From positions 62,001 through 126,000 of the forward strand of contig CAZPXS010000005.1 of the NCBI GenBank assembly GCA_964590075.1: 64,000 bases of DNA, in the 5' to 3' direction. Origin of the DNA: JAGDVO01 sp964590075 [NCBI: uncultured Aquificales bacterium] (lineage in GTDB: Bacteria; Thermosulfidibacterota; Thermosulfidibacteria; Thermosulfidibacterales). Under the pieces are notes generated by a model that ran no database searches, was not told the DNA's origin, and saw only the letters and a program-made list of their open reading frames with translations. The position numbers and the translations under genes are program-made. Shown here in pieces: positions 43,118 to 52,992 of this stretch (positions are counted from its first letter, which is position 1; the number at the start of each line of letters is the position of its first letter).

Positions 43118-46050
43118 GGATTTCAACAAACCTTATATTTAGTAGCTTAATGAGGAATTATGAGAATACAACGAATAGTATTATAGATGGATCAAAGAAA
43201 GTTTCATCCGGTAAAAGATTATCCAGGATAAGCGAGGCTCCAAGCGACGTATCTAGGATACTATCCCTTAATAGAGATATCTCTACAGTTAACGACTTTT
43301 TGAATAACATGAATCTAGCTAAGAACTGGCTTAGTACTATCGATTCTGTATTTTCTAAGATTGAAGAGTTTATACAGAGGGTTAGGGAACTAACCATTCA
43401 GGGTGCCAACGATTCGGAGAATGAAGAAACGAGAGGTATAATATCCAAGGAAATCTTCGGGATATTGGATGAACTTATAGATTCGGCAAACACAAAAAGT
43501 GGTGATAGATATCTATTTTCTGGTACTAAGCTAGATGAGGCACCCTTTAGCAATCCTCCCAACAATGCGGTATCCATACAATCGCAGCCTATAGACGGTC
43601 TATTGGTCACCACAAGTGATGCCTTTATAGATCTATATCAACTACCTACCGGGAAATACAGGATATATCTTAAAAGTGAAAATGATAACCTTAGGGTATA
43701 CCTTGTCGATGAAGGTGGTAGAAGTATACAGATAGACTCTAACGGTTCTGACGATTCGAAGATAGGTGGTAATCTTCTGAGTGACTTTGGTAGTACGATC
43801 TTAAGCAAGGTAAATGGTAAATTATATGGTGTCTACGATACAGGTAGGGGTTTAAAGATAGATCTTAATGGTGTTGATAAAAATCTACTGGCAAAGGGCC
43901 TTTACGTGGATGTTAGTTACACGAATGGTGGAGAGGTAAGTTACAGCGGTACCAACAAAACTCAACCGGTAAAGATAGGTTATCTCGAGTCTGTCCCTGT
44001 TACCGTATCTGGAGAGGATGCCTTTATGGCCTCTAAGAGGTTACTTGCAAGTCAGGCAAGGATAGAGGGTTTGAGTGAGGCATCCACTTTCTCCAGTCTG
44101 GGAATAGGTGATGGTACAAAGTATGTTATCGATGGAACTACTCACTTTGGTTATCCCGTTGGTTCTGCGACCGTTGTGGGAAAAAAGCCTGTTAACGTTT
44201 TATCTGGGGTAACTTATACTTTGAGGTTTTATATCAACAGGAATGGTGTTATAACGACGGATACTCTGAGTTTTACGGTAACTGACGCTTCCAAAGGGGT
44301 AGAGGGTGTAGTCGATGCTATAAAGTCCGCACTTGAGGGAAGTAGTTTAAAAAATGAAGTTGAGGTTTCGAGTGAAGGTAACAATTTAGTCTTTCATCTA
44401 CTTGATCCTTCCAAGAGTTATCTAAGGGTCCAGGAAATTGGAAGCGATAGTCTCGGATTTAAGGATGGTGTTGGAGCTTGGGGTTCTTCACCCATCTACA
44501 CCGTCAAGGATACTATAACTGGTAAAGGGGTTCTATTCGATAATGCCACAACGATAAATATAAATGTTCCTGGTAACACCTATTCGGTTTACGTTGGCTC
44601 TGTACCTCAGAGTAGTAAACCATTATACACCGATCTACCTGTTACTATGAGGCTATACGATGTGATTTCTGCTGGTACAACCGTCAGTGTGACGGATGGT
44701 ACTGATACCTATACCTGGGTGTCTCCGAGTGACATAACTACCGTTGATGACTTTGTGAAGGCTTGGAATGATAAGGCCAATTGGTCTGGAGGCTTCGTTC
44801 CGGTTGGTGTCGTTAAGGAGGCGGGTGGTTCGGTAAGGTTTGTATCCCTCATAGATAATGCGGATAGTTTGACCTTTAGCTCTACCGGGGATACCCTCTA
44901 CAAGATAGGTCTAACAGGCGATCAGGTTAGCACTAGCTATACTCTCGATAGTAAGGGTAGTTACTCTGAATTCAGTGCCCTAAGGATAGCCTACTACATA
45001 AACAAGGGAACTAACTACAACGTTAGGGCTTATACAAACGGTTTTGGAGAGTTCAGAATTGAGAACGATACTGGTTCATTCAGTATAGAATTTACCGATC
45101 CTAGCAACAATCTGAAGGATGCCTTTAGCGTTTTCTATGATGGTAGTACCTATAAGGCTTTAAGTAGTAACGATACCATGCTCGAATTTATAAAATTTAT
45201 CGAGAATCTTTATAAGGGTAACGTTAAGGGTTATATAAGTGACGGTAGGCTGTGGATAGAGGATAACAAGGGTGGTAGCTCAAAGTTATCCTTTGGAGTT
45301 TCTCCTTTAGGAGGTGCAAGGAGTATATTCGATAGGTTCTTCGTTGCCAAGGAGGGAGAGGGTATAGATCTATTCGCTACCATAAAGATGATAGCTAATA
45401 CGCTGAAGGAAGGGATGGCGAAGGAGGGAGTCGACGCTCCGAGTGACTGGTATTCCGTCACAAAGGGGGATGCTATAACTACACAGATATTCAAGGCTGT
45501 GTCAGGTAAGTTCTCCGGTAACTATAGTACAACGTGGAATATAAAAGTTAACCTTGTGGATAGTAGCGGTAATGTATTACCCGATGGACATGTTGCGGAC
45601 TTCGACGGTGTTAACTACAAGTTACTCGTTACAGTTACCGATTCCAATGGTAGAAGCGTTACTAAGTTCTTAGCGGATACTCCAAACGGTAACTACTATA
45701 TAAGGGATGGCCTCTATCTCACACTGGGTGCGGGCCAGGTAAAATCAGGTGATAGCTTTGAAGTTAAGGTTTCAAGCGGAATAGAGTCTCTCATCGGTTA
45801 TTTGGATGATGGTATACAGAGGGTTTTGAGTTCTCACACTACTACTGGCGCTAAACTTAAGGAGATAGATTTTGCCAACTCGAGATATACTCTTAAAAAT
45901 ACCGATCTTACAAAGGAGAAGGCGGATCTCGAGGAAGTTGATCTAACAAAGGCGATAACCGATTTACAGAAATCACAGTTAGCTCTACAGGCCACTTTAC
46001 AGGCTATCGTTAGATTGATGAGCCTTACGATATTAGATTATCTGAGGTGA
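43114..46050 (+). CDS. flgL: Giant flagellar hook-associated protein 3 FlgL
   Basis: A 978-residue FlgL, roughly three times the usual 300-400. The D0/D1 N-terminus (1-145) is canonical: MRISTNLIFSSLMRNYENT, KKVSSGKRLSRISEAPSDV, ANTKSGDRYLFSGTK. The C-terminal D1/D0 part (about 905-978) is also canonical, ending in KAITDLQKSQLALQATLQA. Between them is about 750 residues of beta-rich, Ser/Thr/Gly/Asp-rich sequence. It has several segments of the type xxVDAIKSALEG...VSSEGNNLVFHL, like flagellin hook-IN repeats. The insertion probably forms surface domains at the hook-filament junction. No frameshift or stop is seen. Confidence 0.92.
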   Translation: MRISTNLIFSSLMRNYENTTNSIIDGSKKVSSGKRLSRISEAPSDVSRILSLNRDISTVNDFLNNMNLAKNWLSTIDSVFSKIEEFIQRVRELTIQGANDSENEETRGIISKEIFGILDELIDSANTKSGDRYLFSGTKLDEAPFSNPPNNAVSIQSQPIDGLLVTTSDAFIDLYQLPTGKYRIYLKSENDNLRVYLVDEGGRSIQIDSNGSDDSKIGGNLLSDFGSTILSKVNGKLYGVYDTGRGLKIDLNGVDKNLLAKGLYVDVSYTNGGEVSYSGTNKTQPVKIGYLESVPVTVSGEDAFMASKRLLASQARIEGLSEASTFSSLGIGDGTKYVIDGTTHFGYPVGSATVVGKKPVNVLSGVTYTLRFYINRNGVITTDTLSFTVTDASKGVEGVVDAIKSALEGSSLKNEVEVSSEGNNLVFHLLDPSKSYLRVQEIGSDSLGFKDGVGAWGSSPIYTVKDTITGKGVLFDNATTININVPGNTYSVYVGSVPQSSKPLYTDLPVTMRLYDVISAGTTVSVTDGTDTYTWVSPSDITTVDDFVKAWNDKANWSGGFVPVGVVKEAGGSVRFVSLIDNADSLTFSSTGDTLYKIGLTGDQVSTSYTLDSKGSYSEFSALRIAYYINKGTNYNVRAYTNGFGEFRIENDTGSFSIEFTDPSNNLKDAFSVFYDGSTYKALSSNDTMLEFIKFIENLYKGNVKGYISDGRLWIEDNKGGSSKLSFGVSPLGGARSIFDRFFVAKEGEGIDLFATIKMIANTLKEGMAKEGVDAPSDWYSVTKGDAITTQIFKAVSGKFSGNYSTTWNIKVNLVDSSGNVLPDGHVADFDGVNYKLLVTVTDSNGRSVTKFLADTPNGNYYIRDGLYLTLGAGQVKSGDSFEVKVSSGIESLIGYLDDGIQRVLSSHTTTGAKLKEIDFANSRYTLKNTDLTKEKADLEEVDLTKAITDLQKSQLALQATLQAIVRLMSLTILDYLR

Positions 46051-46053
46051 TAG

Positions 46054-46485
46054 ATGGTAGAGGTAGAGACTAGTCGTTTTGGTGAGATCAAGGTTAAAGA
46101 GGACGAGATAATAACTATGGTTGAACCTATCCTGGGTTTCCCATGGGCAAAGAGATTCGTAATAAGGGAACATAGGCCTGGTGTGCCATTTAAGTGGTTT
46201 CAGTGTTTAGATGATGGTGATCTTGCCTTCGTTATAGTTAATCCCCTCCTATTCAAGCCAGACTATACTGTAGAGATAGATGAAGAGGAGGCGGAAAAGC
46301 TGGGTATAAAGGATCCCCTTGATGCTGAGGTTTATGTTATAGTTACGATACCGAGGGGTAATCCACAGGAAATGACCGCTAATCTAAAGGCTCCTATAGT
46401 TATAGGTAAAAGTAAGAGATTGGCCAAGCAACTGGTACTTGATAGGGAAGATTATCCGATAAAATATAGATTGATCGGTGATTAG
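46054..46485 (+). CDS. fliW: Flagellar assembly factor FliW
   Basis: A 143-residue FliW. Seen: [68 protein letters not shown]. FliW binds CsrA and relieves its block of flagellin translation until flagellin leaves the cell. It is directly followed by csrA with no gap, the standard FliW-CsrA partner pair. Confidence 0.96.
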   Translation: MVEVETSRFGEIKVKEDEIITMVEPILGFPWAKRFVIREHRPGVPFKWFQCLDDGDLAFVIVNPLLFKPDYTVEIDEEEAEKLGIKDPLDAEVYVIVTIPRGNPQEMTANLKAPIVIGKSKRLAKQLVLDREDYPIKYRLIGD

Positions 46486-46698
46486 ATGCTTGTTCTAACT
46501 AGGAAGGTGAACGAAAGTATAGTTATAGGTGACAACATTGAGATAAAGATAATTTCCATTTCCGGTAAATCCGTAAAGATAGGTATAATAGCACCGAAGG
46601 ATGTAGCAATTTACAGGAAAGAACTATATGAAGCTATAAAGAGGGAGAACATAGAGGCGAGTAGGGTTGATCTTGATGCACTCAATAAGCTCCTTTAG
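46486..46698 (+). CDS. csrA: Carbon storage regulator CsrA
   Basis: A 70-residue RNA-binding dimer: [22 protein letters not shown]...[20 protein letters not shown], with the RNA-contacting Arg/Val residues present. It binds GGA motifs in hairpin loops near ribosome sites to block translation. Last gene of the flagellar operon; the final 17 bases overlap the convergent membrane-protein gene. The GGGAGG loop in front of flgF is a candidate target. Confidence 0.97.
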   Translation: MLVLTRKVNESIVIGDNIEIKIISISGKSVKIGIIAPKDVAIYRKELYEAIKRENIEASRVDLDALNKLL

Positions 46699-47641
46699 CC
46701 TTTAACTTTAGGTCGTAAAGGTGTGTGACCGCTATAACCAAAGCACCGAGAAAGCCAGATAGATACTGGGACATTATTCTCCATAGTATGGCAAAGGCAA
46801 GTAAGTCTTTACCTACGAGTATCCCTTCATAGACGAGTACCGCTCCTATCTCACCTACACCACTTCCTCCTGGAGTTGGGCTTAGAAATACACCATAGAA
46901 AAGTAATAGTTGTTTTACGAATAGATCAAAGAATGAGCCTACCTCCTTTATGGACCATACTACGAACGGAGCTATTGAGAGGAAGGAAATGTAGATGAGA
47001 ATCGAGCATACTATTGATAAAAGGAAGTTCTTCTTACCCCTCCTTTTAAATATGAGAAGCATGATAATGTACTTTTTAAACCAGCTACGCATTTTCCTGT
47101 TGTATCTTATGATTCTAATACCAAAGAGACTGAGTATAGTTAACGCTAAAATTATGATTGCTACCGTGATAAAGTCCGCTTTTGATATGCGGGGTATTCC
47201 GAGAAAGTATATGGCAACGGGTAAAAGTACGGCAAAACTTATGGTTCCAGTTATGGCCTTTATCGTTACTATGGTTGATATCTTGTGGATATTAACGCCC
47301 TTTCTCCCAAGCATATAGAAGGTTACGAGCTCTCCACCTATGTGAAATGGAGTTATCGTAGCACCAAATGTGTTTGCCAATGATGTTAAAAAACCGTAGA
47401 ATAGACTGTAATTTACGTTAAGGGCCCTTGATATGATTTTCAACCTTATCGCATCGAATAGGTGAAAAAAGAAGAGTGATATTAGCGAAAAAATTAAATA
47501 GCGTTTGTTTAACTTTATATACTTTAATGTTTCTAGGCCATGGGCGGTTTTTCTTGTGATTACTATCAGACTTATAGCGATTATCACTATCATACTTATA
47601 CTGTAGATAACGGCTTTTTTTAAACTGAGATCTCTTTCCAT
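46682..47641 (-). CDS. UPF0104 / lysylphosphatidylglycerol synthase transmembrane-like protein
   Basis: A 319-residue protein with about 8 hydrophobic helices and the family motif [15 protein letters not shown] near residue 260, with [15 protein letters not shown] earlier. The family covers the flippase domain of MprF and uncharacterised archaeal and bacterial membrane proteins; no aminoacyl-transferase domain is attached. A lipid-flipping role is plausible but inferred. It is a single gene, convergent with csrA and divergent from the hydrolase at 47743. Confidence 0.8.
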   Translation of the reverse strand: MERDLSLKKAVIYSISMIVIIAISLIVITRKTAHGLETLKYIKLNKRYLIFSLISLFFFHLFDAIRLKIISRALNVNYSLFYGFLTSLANTFGATITPFHIGGELVTFYMLGRKGVNIHKISTIVTIKAITGTISFAVLLPVAIYFLGIPRISKADFITVAIIILALTILSLFGIRIIRYNRKMRSWFKKYIIMLLIFKRRGKKNFLLSIVCSILIYISFLSIAPFVVWSIKEVGSFFDLFVKQLLLFYGVFLSPTPGGSGVGEIGAVLVYEGILVGKDLLAFAILWRIMSQYLSGFLGALVIAVTHLYDLKLKAKGAY

Positions 47642-47689
47642 TTCTTACCATTGTAACATTTTTCTTCACTCTTTTCCATAGCTTCCATC

Positions 47690-47718
47690 TTGTTTTAACG
47701 GGGTAAATTAACTAAAAT
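47690..47718 (+). promoter_or_regulatory. Predicted promoter for the valS-lpxK-mrdA-recN operon
   Basis: TTGTTT (47690-47695), 17-base spacer, TAAAAT (47713-47718); start near 47725, followed by AAGGGGAGG before the ATG at 47743. No other obvious promoter is seen until 62.8 kb. Confidence 0.45.
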
Positions 47719-47742
47719 AGGAGAAACCAAGGGGAGGCAAAT

Positions 47743-48519
47743 ATGTATACCAAAACGAGCCTCGGGAATATTTATTACGAGTATACTACCGGTAGTGTTC
47801 CGATTGTTTTCATCCATGGTGCTGGCTGTAATAGTTCAGTGTTTAGTGATGTTGTTAATGGTCTTGGTAATGATACCCCTTATCTTGTGCTGGATCTACC
47901 CCTACACGGTAAGAGTAGGGGTGACTTAAATGTTTTTCTTGATTCTATAAACTCTGTGACTGACTATGGTGATTTTATCCTAGATCTACTTGGAAACCTT
48001 GGTATAGAGAGATTTATAGTTGCTGGGCACTCCATGGGAGGCGCCATAGTTCTCGATCTTTTAACCAGAAATTTACCCGGTATAGTAGGGGGTGTTGTTA
48101 TTTCATCAGGTGCCAAACTAAGTGTCAACCCTATGATTTTTGAGGGTCTGAAGGCAGACTTTGAGGGTACGGTGAGGAAGATATCGAGATGGGCGATAGC
48201 CAAAAATTCAAGTGATGAAATATATAATAGGGTTTTAGAAATTTTTCTTAGCGCCAATAGGGAAGTGATATACAGGGATTTTCTTATATGTAATAGATTT
48301 GATGTTAGAGATAGACTCAAGGATATAGAGGTGCCGGTATTGGTGGTTGTTGGGTCTTTAGACGTTATGACCCCTGTTGGTTTATCGGAGGAATTGAGCA
48401 CTAATATAAAGAACAGCAGATTAACCGTTATCGATTCGAAGGGACACATGTTACCTATAGAGGCTGGTGAGGTTTTGGCTGGTCTTTTGAGTGATTATAG
48501 GAGGGAGATTTTGAAATGA
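47743..48519 (+). CDS. Alpha/beta-hydrolase
   Basis: A 258-residue cytosolic hydrolase. Seen: VFIHGAGCNSSVF (oxyanion), the nucleophile elbow VAGHSMGGAIV, the acid region VVVGSLDVMTPVG, and the catalytic His in IDSKGHMLPIE. No signal peptide. Possible esterase or C-C hydrolase; no pathway is suggested by the neighbours. AAGGGGAGG lies before the ATG. It overlaps the HIT gene by 4 bases. Confidence 0.87.
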   Translation: MYTKTSLGNIYYEYTTGSVPIVFIHGAGCNSSVFSDVVNGLGNDTPYLVLDLPLHGKSRGDLNVFLDSINSVTDYGDFILDLLGNLGIERFIVAGHSMGGAIVLDLLTRNLPGIVGGVVISSGAKLSVNPMIFEGLKADFEGTVRKISRWAIAKNSSDEIYNRVLEIFLSANREVIYRDFLICNRFDVRDRLKDIEVPVLVVVGSLDVMTPVGLSEELSTNIKNSRLTVIDSKGHMLPIEAGEVLAGLLSDYRREILK

Positions 48520-49007
48520 GGCAGCTATGGGCTCCATGGAGGATGGAGTATATAGAGGGTTCCGTGGGTAAAGGCGGATGTTTTATATGTGATGCGGTGA
48601 GAGAAGGTCCAAGCGTAGAAAACCTTCTGTTATACCTTGGCAAAAATGCTCTTATAATAATGAACAGATTTCCTTATAATCCTGGGCATCTCATGGTTGC
48701 TCCCATAAAACATGTGGCTGAACTTACCTATCTCGATGATGAGGAACGCCTGGAACTCATGAATCTCGTTGATGTCTCCATAAGGCTTTTGAGGAGAGTC
48801 ATGAGTCCCCATGGATTCAACGTCGGTATTAACCTTGGTAAATGTGCAGGTGCAGGGCTTGAGGATCATATACATATCCATGTGGTGCCAAGGTGGAACG
48901 GTGATACCAACTTTATGCCTGTACTTGGTGATGTTAAAGTAATACCGGAACACCTCAAGAGAAGTTATGAAAAACTAAAAGAGGCCCTCGGGGAGGTAGG
49001 ATTATGA
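48516..49007 (+). CDS. HIT-family nucleotide hydrolase/transferase
   Basis: A 163-residue HIT protein with the opening LWAPWRMEYIEGS, CFIC pair, RFPYNPGHLMVAPIKHVAEL, and the catalytic triad EDHIHIHVVPRW. The N-terminus is typical of the Ap4A phosphorylase-like bacterial branch. It acts on dinucleoside polyphosphates or nucleotidyl adducts. Overlaps both neighbours by 4 bases. Confidence 0.92.
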   Translation: MRQLWAPWRMEYIEGSVGKGGCFICDAVREGPSVENLLLYLGKNALIIMNRFPYNPGHLMVAPIKHVAELTYLDDEERLELMNLVDVSIRLLRRVMSPHGFNVGINLGKCAGAGLEDHIHIHVVPRWNGDTNFMPVLGDVKVIPEHLKRSYEKLKEALGEVGL

Positions 49008-49375
49008 GGATTCTAATGTTTTTATTCTGGTTGTTTCTGTTTGTAGTTTTCGTGCTATTTGCGGTATTAAACATGCATCCTGTGGAGCTCAACTTCTATC
49101 TCTATAGAACCGGTCAGGTACCCTTATTTATAGTTGTGATAGTTTCGGTGCTATTCGGTGCCCTTTTATCATCCCTATACTATCTCCTGGATTATTTAAA
49201 GCTTAAGTATAGGTTGAGAGAGAAGGATAAGACTATAAAGGATTTAAACAAAAGGTTGAGTGAGTTAGAGGTTCTTATACAGAGAAAAACCGAGCAGGTT
49301 GAGAAGATGGATGAAAAAAGTTCAGGGGGAGTAGTGAAGGATGAAGGTGGAACTGGAGAAAGTTTACAATCCTAA
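49004..49375 (+). CDS. LapA-domain membrane protein
   Basis: A 123-residue protein with two hydrophobic helices (about 3-23 and 41-62), the LapA-type motif NMHPVELNFYLY between them, and a cytosolic coiled coil (about 67-105). LapA proteins in enterobacteria work with LapB to tune LpxC and LPS synthesis. No LapB-like gene is in the window, so the same role is only possible. It overlaps valS by 35 bases and lies in the same operon as lpxK. Confidence 0.8.
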   Translation: MRILMFLFWLFLFVVFVLFAVLNMHPVELNFYLYRTGQVPLFIVVIVSVLFGALLSSLYYLLDYLKLKYRLREKDKTIKDLNKRLSELEVLIQRKTEQVEKMDEKSSGGVVKDEGGTGESLQS

Positions 49376-51980
49376 GAATGTTGAGGATAAGTGGTTAAAG
49401 TTCTGGTTAGAAAGTGGCTTTTTTACAGCCGATGAGAAGGATGATGTTAGACCTACATATTCCATAGTTATTCCTCCACCTAACGTTACAGGCTCTCTAC
49501 ACATGGGGCATGCCCTCAACGCTACACTACAGGATATACTCGTAAGGTATAAGAGGATGCAGGGTTATAACGTACTTTGGGTACCTGGTACCGATCATGC
49601 CGGTATTGCTACACAGACCGTGGTTGAGAGAGAGATAGCTAAGGAGGGTAAGACGAGATGGGACCTTGGTAGAGAGGAGTTTCTTAAGAGAGTTTGGGAA
49701 TGGAAGGAAAAGTACGGTAACTACATAGTGGAACAGTTAAAGAGACTCGGTTGTTCCTGTGATTGGACGAGATTGAGATTTACGATGGATGAAGGTTTCT
49801 CCCGTGCTGTGAGAGAGGTATTTGTAAGGTTATACGAGGAAGGTTTGATATATAAGGGTAGTTACATAGTAAACTGGTGTCCGAGGTGTCTTACCGCTCT
49901 CAGTGATCTCGAGGTTGAGTACGAGGAGGAGGAAGGCTATCTCTGGTATATAAAGTATCCTCTGGAAGGTTCCGATGGTTTCATAACCGTTGCAACTACA
50001 AGACCGGAGACTATGCTTGGTGATACCGCAGTGGCTGTGAATCCTGAGGATGATCGTTACAGGCATCTTGTGGGGAAAAATGTGGTTTTACCCTTTGTGG
50101 ATAGAAGGATACCTATAATAGCGGATAGTTACGTTGATCCGGAATTTGGCACTGGGGCGTTAAAGGTGACACCAGCCCATGACCCCTACGACTTTGAGCT
50201 TGGTAAAAAACATAATCTCCCAGTGGTTGTTGTTATGACGACCGATGGTAGAATGAACGATAATGCCGGTAAGTTTGCTGGTCTTGATAGATACGAGGCG
50301 AGAAGAGCGATAGTAAAGGAACTCGAGGAGATGGGGTTACTTGAAAAGGTCGAACCTATAAGACACTCGGTGGGACATTGTTATAGGTGTAACACGGTAA
50401 TAGAGCCCTACGTTTCCGAACAGTGGTTTGTAAAAACAAAGCCTCTTGCCGAGCCTGCTATAAGGGCTGTCGAGGATAAGAAAACGAGGATAATACCGGA
50501 GCGTTGGGAAAAAGTTTATTTTGAATGGATGAGGAATATCCGTGATTGGTGTATATCAAGACAGATATGGTGGGGACATAGGATCCCGGCTTGGTACTGT
50601 GAGGATTGTGGTAAAATAAGTGTTTCTAGGGAAGATATAGTTAAATGTCTACACTGTGGTAGTCTGAATATAAGGCAGGAGGAGGATGTACTTGATACCT
50701 GGTTTTCCTCGGCTTTGTGGCCATTCGGTACCCTCGGTTGGCCTGAGGAGACCGAACTTCTTAAAAAGTTTTACCCAACTAGTTGTTTGGTGACCGGTTT
50801 TGATATCCTCTTTTTCTGGGTAGCGAGAATGATGATGATGGGTCTGAAGTTTATGGGAGATGTTCCCTTTAGAGATGTTTATATACATGCTTTAATAAGG
50901 GATGAGCATGGTCAGAAGATGAGTAAAACAAGAGGTAATGTCATAGATCCTCTGGAGATGATGGAAAAGTATGGTACCGATGCCTTGAGGTTTACACTTA
51001 CCATACTTGCTGCTCAGGGTAGGGATATAAGACTATCGGAAAAGAGGATAGAATCTTACAGGAACTTTATAAACAAGATATGGAATGCATCCCGTTTTGT
51101 CTTCATGAGTCTCGATGGTTTTGAGGAGAGGGGAATTAGTAAAGATGAGCTCAGCCTTGCGGATAGATGGATACTATCGAGGCTTAATAAGCTTAAGGAT
51201 AGAGTAAAGAGGGCTCTCGATGAGTATGAGTTTGACGAGTATGCTCAGAGTATATACAACTTCTTCTGGCATGAGTTCTGTGATTGGTATATTGAGATTT
51301 CCAAACTATACCTAAAGGAAGAAGCTTCAAAGCTAAGGGTACAGAACATACTGGTTAAAGTTTTGGATGAGGTTATGAGGCTGGCCCACCCTGTGATACC
51401 CTTCATAACCGAAGAAATATGGCAGAACTTACCTATAAGGAAAGAGAGTGAATCGATATGTGTAAGTAAATTCCCAGAGGTTGAGTATGATCTTATAGAT
51501 GATGAGGCCGAAAGTTCTATGGGATTGGTGATAGATTTGATCACCGCTATAAGAAACATAAAGTCGGATGTGAATATACCGATAACAAGGAAATTACCCG
51601 CTTTAATCAAGTTGGATGAGGGATTCGAGGGGATAATAGAGGAAGCTAAAGAGTACATAGTGTCTCTAGCTAACCTTAGTGAGCTTACATACGGTTACGA
51701 TGTTAAGCGTCCACCCAAGTCTGGAGTTAGAGTTGTTGGTAGGATTGAAGTTTATGTGCCTTTAGGAGATGTTATAGATGTGGATAGGGAGTTAGAGAGG
51801 TTGAAAAAGGAGTTGAGAAGGGTTGAGGAAAAACTTGAGTTCATAGATAAAAAGTTAAGTAACAGAGAGTTCGTTGAGAAGGCCCCAATGGAGGTTGTAC
51901 AGAAGGAGATCGATAGTAAACAGGAACTCGAAGCTAAGAAGAATAGACTGATTGATGCTATTAAGAGTATCAGTGAGTGA
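49341..51980 (+). CDS. valS: Valyl-tRNA synthetase
   Basis: An 879-residue class I synthetase. HIGH-type motif PPPNVTGSLHMGHALN near 46-58; editing-domain TTRPETMLGDTAVAVNP; KMSKTRGN near 532; and a C-terminal coiled-coil arm from about 815. Length normal. The start ATG follows GGGGGAGTAGTGAAGG inside the LapA gene. A cysteine knuckle pair (CEDCGK...CLHCGS) sits in the insertion before the KMSKS motif. Confidence 0.97.
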   Translation: MKVELEKVYNPKNVEDKWLKFWLESGFFTADEKDDVRPTYSIVIPPPNVTGSLHMGHALNATLQDILVRYKRMQGYNVLWVPGTDHAGIATQTVVEREIAKEGKTRWDLGREEFLKRVWEWKEKYGNYIVEQLKRLGCSCDWTRLRFTMDEGFSRAVREVFVRLYEEGLIYKGSYIVNWCPRCLTALSDLEVEYEEEEGYLWYIKYPLEGSDGFITVATTRPETMLGDTAVAVNPEDDRYRHLVGKNVVLPFVDRRIPIIADSYVDPEFGTGALKVTPAHDPYDFELGKKHNLPVVVVMTTDGRMNDNAGKFAGLDRYEARRAIVKELEEMGLLEKVEPIRHSVGHCYRCNTVIEPYVSEQWFVKTKPLAEPAIRAVEDKKTRIIPERWEKVYFEWMRNIRDWCISRQIWWGHRIPAWYCEDCGKISVSREDIVKCLHCGSLNIRQEEDVLDTWFSSALWPFGTLGWPEETELLKKFYPTSCLVTGFDILFFWVARMMMMGLKFMGDVPFRDVYIHALIRDEHGQKMSKTRGNVIDPLEMMEKYGTDALRFTLTILAAQGRDIRLSEKRIESYRNFINKIWNASRFVFMSLDGFEERGISKDELSLADRWILSRLNKLKDRVKRALDEYEFDEYAQSIYNFFWHEFCDWYIEISKLYLKEEASKLRVQNILVKVLDEVMRLAHPVIPFITEEIWQNLPIRKESESICVSKFPEVEYDLIDDEAESSMGLVIDLITAIRNIKSDVNIPITRKLPALIKLDEGFEGIIEEAKEYIVSLANLSELTYGYDVKRPPKSGVRVVGRIEVYVPLGDVIDVDRELERLKKELRRVEEKLEFIDKKLSNREFVEKAPMEVVQKEIDSKQELEAKKNRLIDAIKSISE

Positions 51981-52992
51981 GATTTCTGCGCGATGGGGAT
52001 ACGATCCTAAGTTTTATCCTCTCTATGTGGGTTTGTATCCTCTCTCCTTCATCTATTCGAGTATAGTAAGGTTTAGAAACTTTCTCTATCTAAATGGCTT
52101 TTTGAAAAGGGTAAAACTGAATATACCCGTTATTTCCGTCGGTAACCTTACGATGGGTGGAACAGGTAAAACTCCATTCGTTATAGCCTGTGCTAGATAT
52201 TTTAGAGGTAAGGGATTAAAGGTAGGTGTTGTTTCAAAGGGTTACGGTAGAAGGGAAAAGGGGTATAGGTTGATCTTAAGGGATGATATAAGAGATCCCT
52301 ACGAGTGTTCCTTTCATTGGGGTGAGGAGGCTGTGCTCGTTGCTATGAAGGCTGATGTTCCTGTTATGGTAAGTGATATTAAGGCGGAGGGAGCTCTTTT
52401 ACTACAACAGTACGGCGTTGATATAGTTATAGTTGACGATGGTTTTCAGCACCTAAGGTTAGAAAGGGATGTTGATGTCCTTCTTGTGGATGGGATAAGG
52501 GGGTTCGGTAATAGATTGGTCTTTCCAGCTGGTCCTCTGAGGGAACCCTTAAGTTCCATTGGTAGGGCAGGCATCATAGTTATAACGAAAGAGAAGAATT
52601 ACAGCCATCTTTATGATATTGGTGGTGTTTTAAATAGGGTTCCCCTTTTCTTCTTTGAGGCGACCTATAATTTTGTCAGGGATGGTAGAAATGTGGATGA
52701 GTTACCGGAAGAGGTTTTTCTCGTTACTCAGGTTGCAAATCCATGGGGTGTGTTGAAGCTAATAAGTGACAGAGGTATCAGAGTAAAGGGTGTCAGGGTT
52801 TTCAGGGATCATAGAAAATACAATTACAGGGATTTTAAGGACCTTATGGGATTGGATGTTGTAATTACTGAAAAGGATCTACTTAATATGTCTAGGGATT
52901 TGGTAGAGGATATAAGACCCTTTGTAATATCCATGGATGGAGATATAAGTGGCGATATCGGTAAATACCTGGAGGGACTCATTTGGCATTAG
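51955..52992 (+). CDS. lpxK: Tetraacyldisaccharide 4'-kinase
   Basis: About 345 residues. It phosphorylates the lipid A precursor at the 4' position on the inner face of the inner membrane. Seen: an N-terminal hydrophobic helix (PLYVGLYPLSFIYSSIV), then ISVGNLTMGGTGKTPFVIACA with the Walker A, VSKGYGRREKGY, and the Asp motif VIVDDGFQHLRLERDVDVLLVD. Start uncertain: ATG 51955 or GTG 51973 right at the valS stop. It confirms lipid A synthesis. Confidence 0.94.
   Translation: MLLRVSVSEISARWGYDPKFYPLYVGLYPLSFIYSSIVRFRNFLYLNGFLKRVKLNIPVISVGNLTMGGTGKTPFVIACARYFRGKGLKVGVVSKGYGRREKGYRLILRDDIRDPYECSFHWGEEAVLVAMKADVPVMVSDIKAEGALLLQQYGVDIVIVDDGFQHLRLERDVDVLLVDGIRGFGNRLVFPAGPLREPLSSIGRAGIIVITKEKNYSHLYDIGGVLNRVPLFFFEATYNFVRDGRNVDELPEEVFLVTQVANPWGVLKLISDRGIRVKGVRVFRDHRKYNYRDFKDLMGLDVVITEKDLLNMSRDLVEDIRPFVISMDGDISGDIGKYLEGLIWH

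Noticed and set aside
47418-47669. Minus-strand 83-residue frame at the UPF0104 start
   Set aside because: It overlaps the better-supported UPF0104 frame almost fully, is Lys/Asn-rich and has no recognisable motif.
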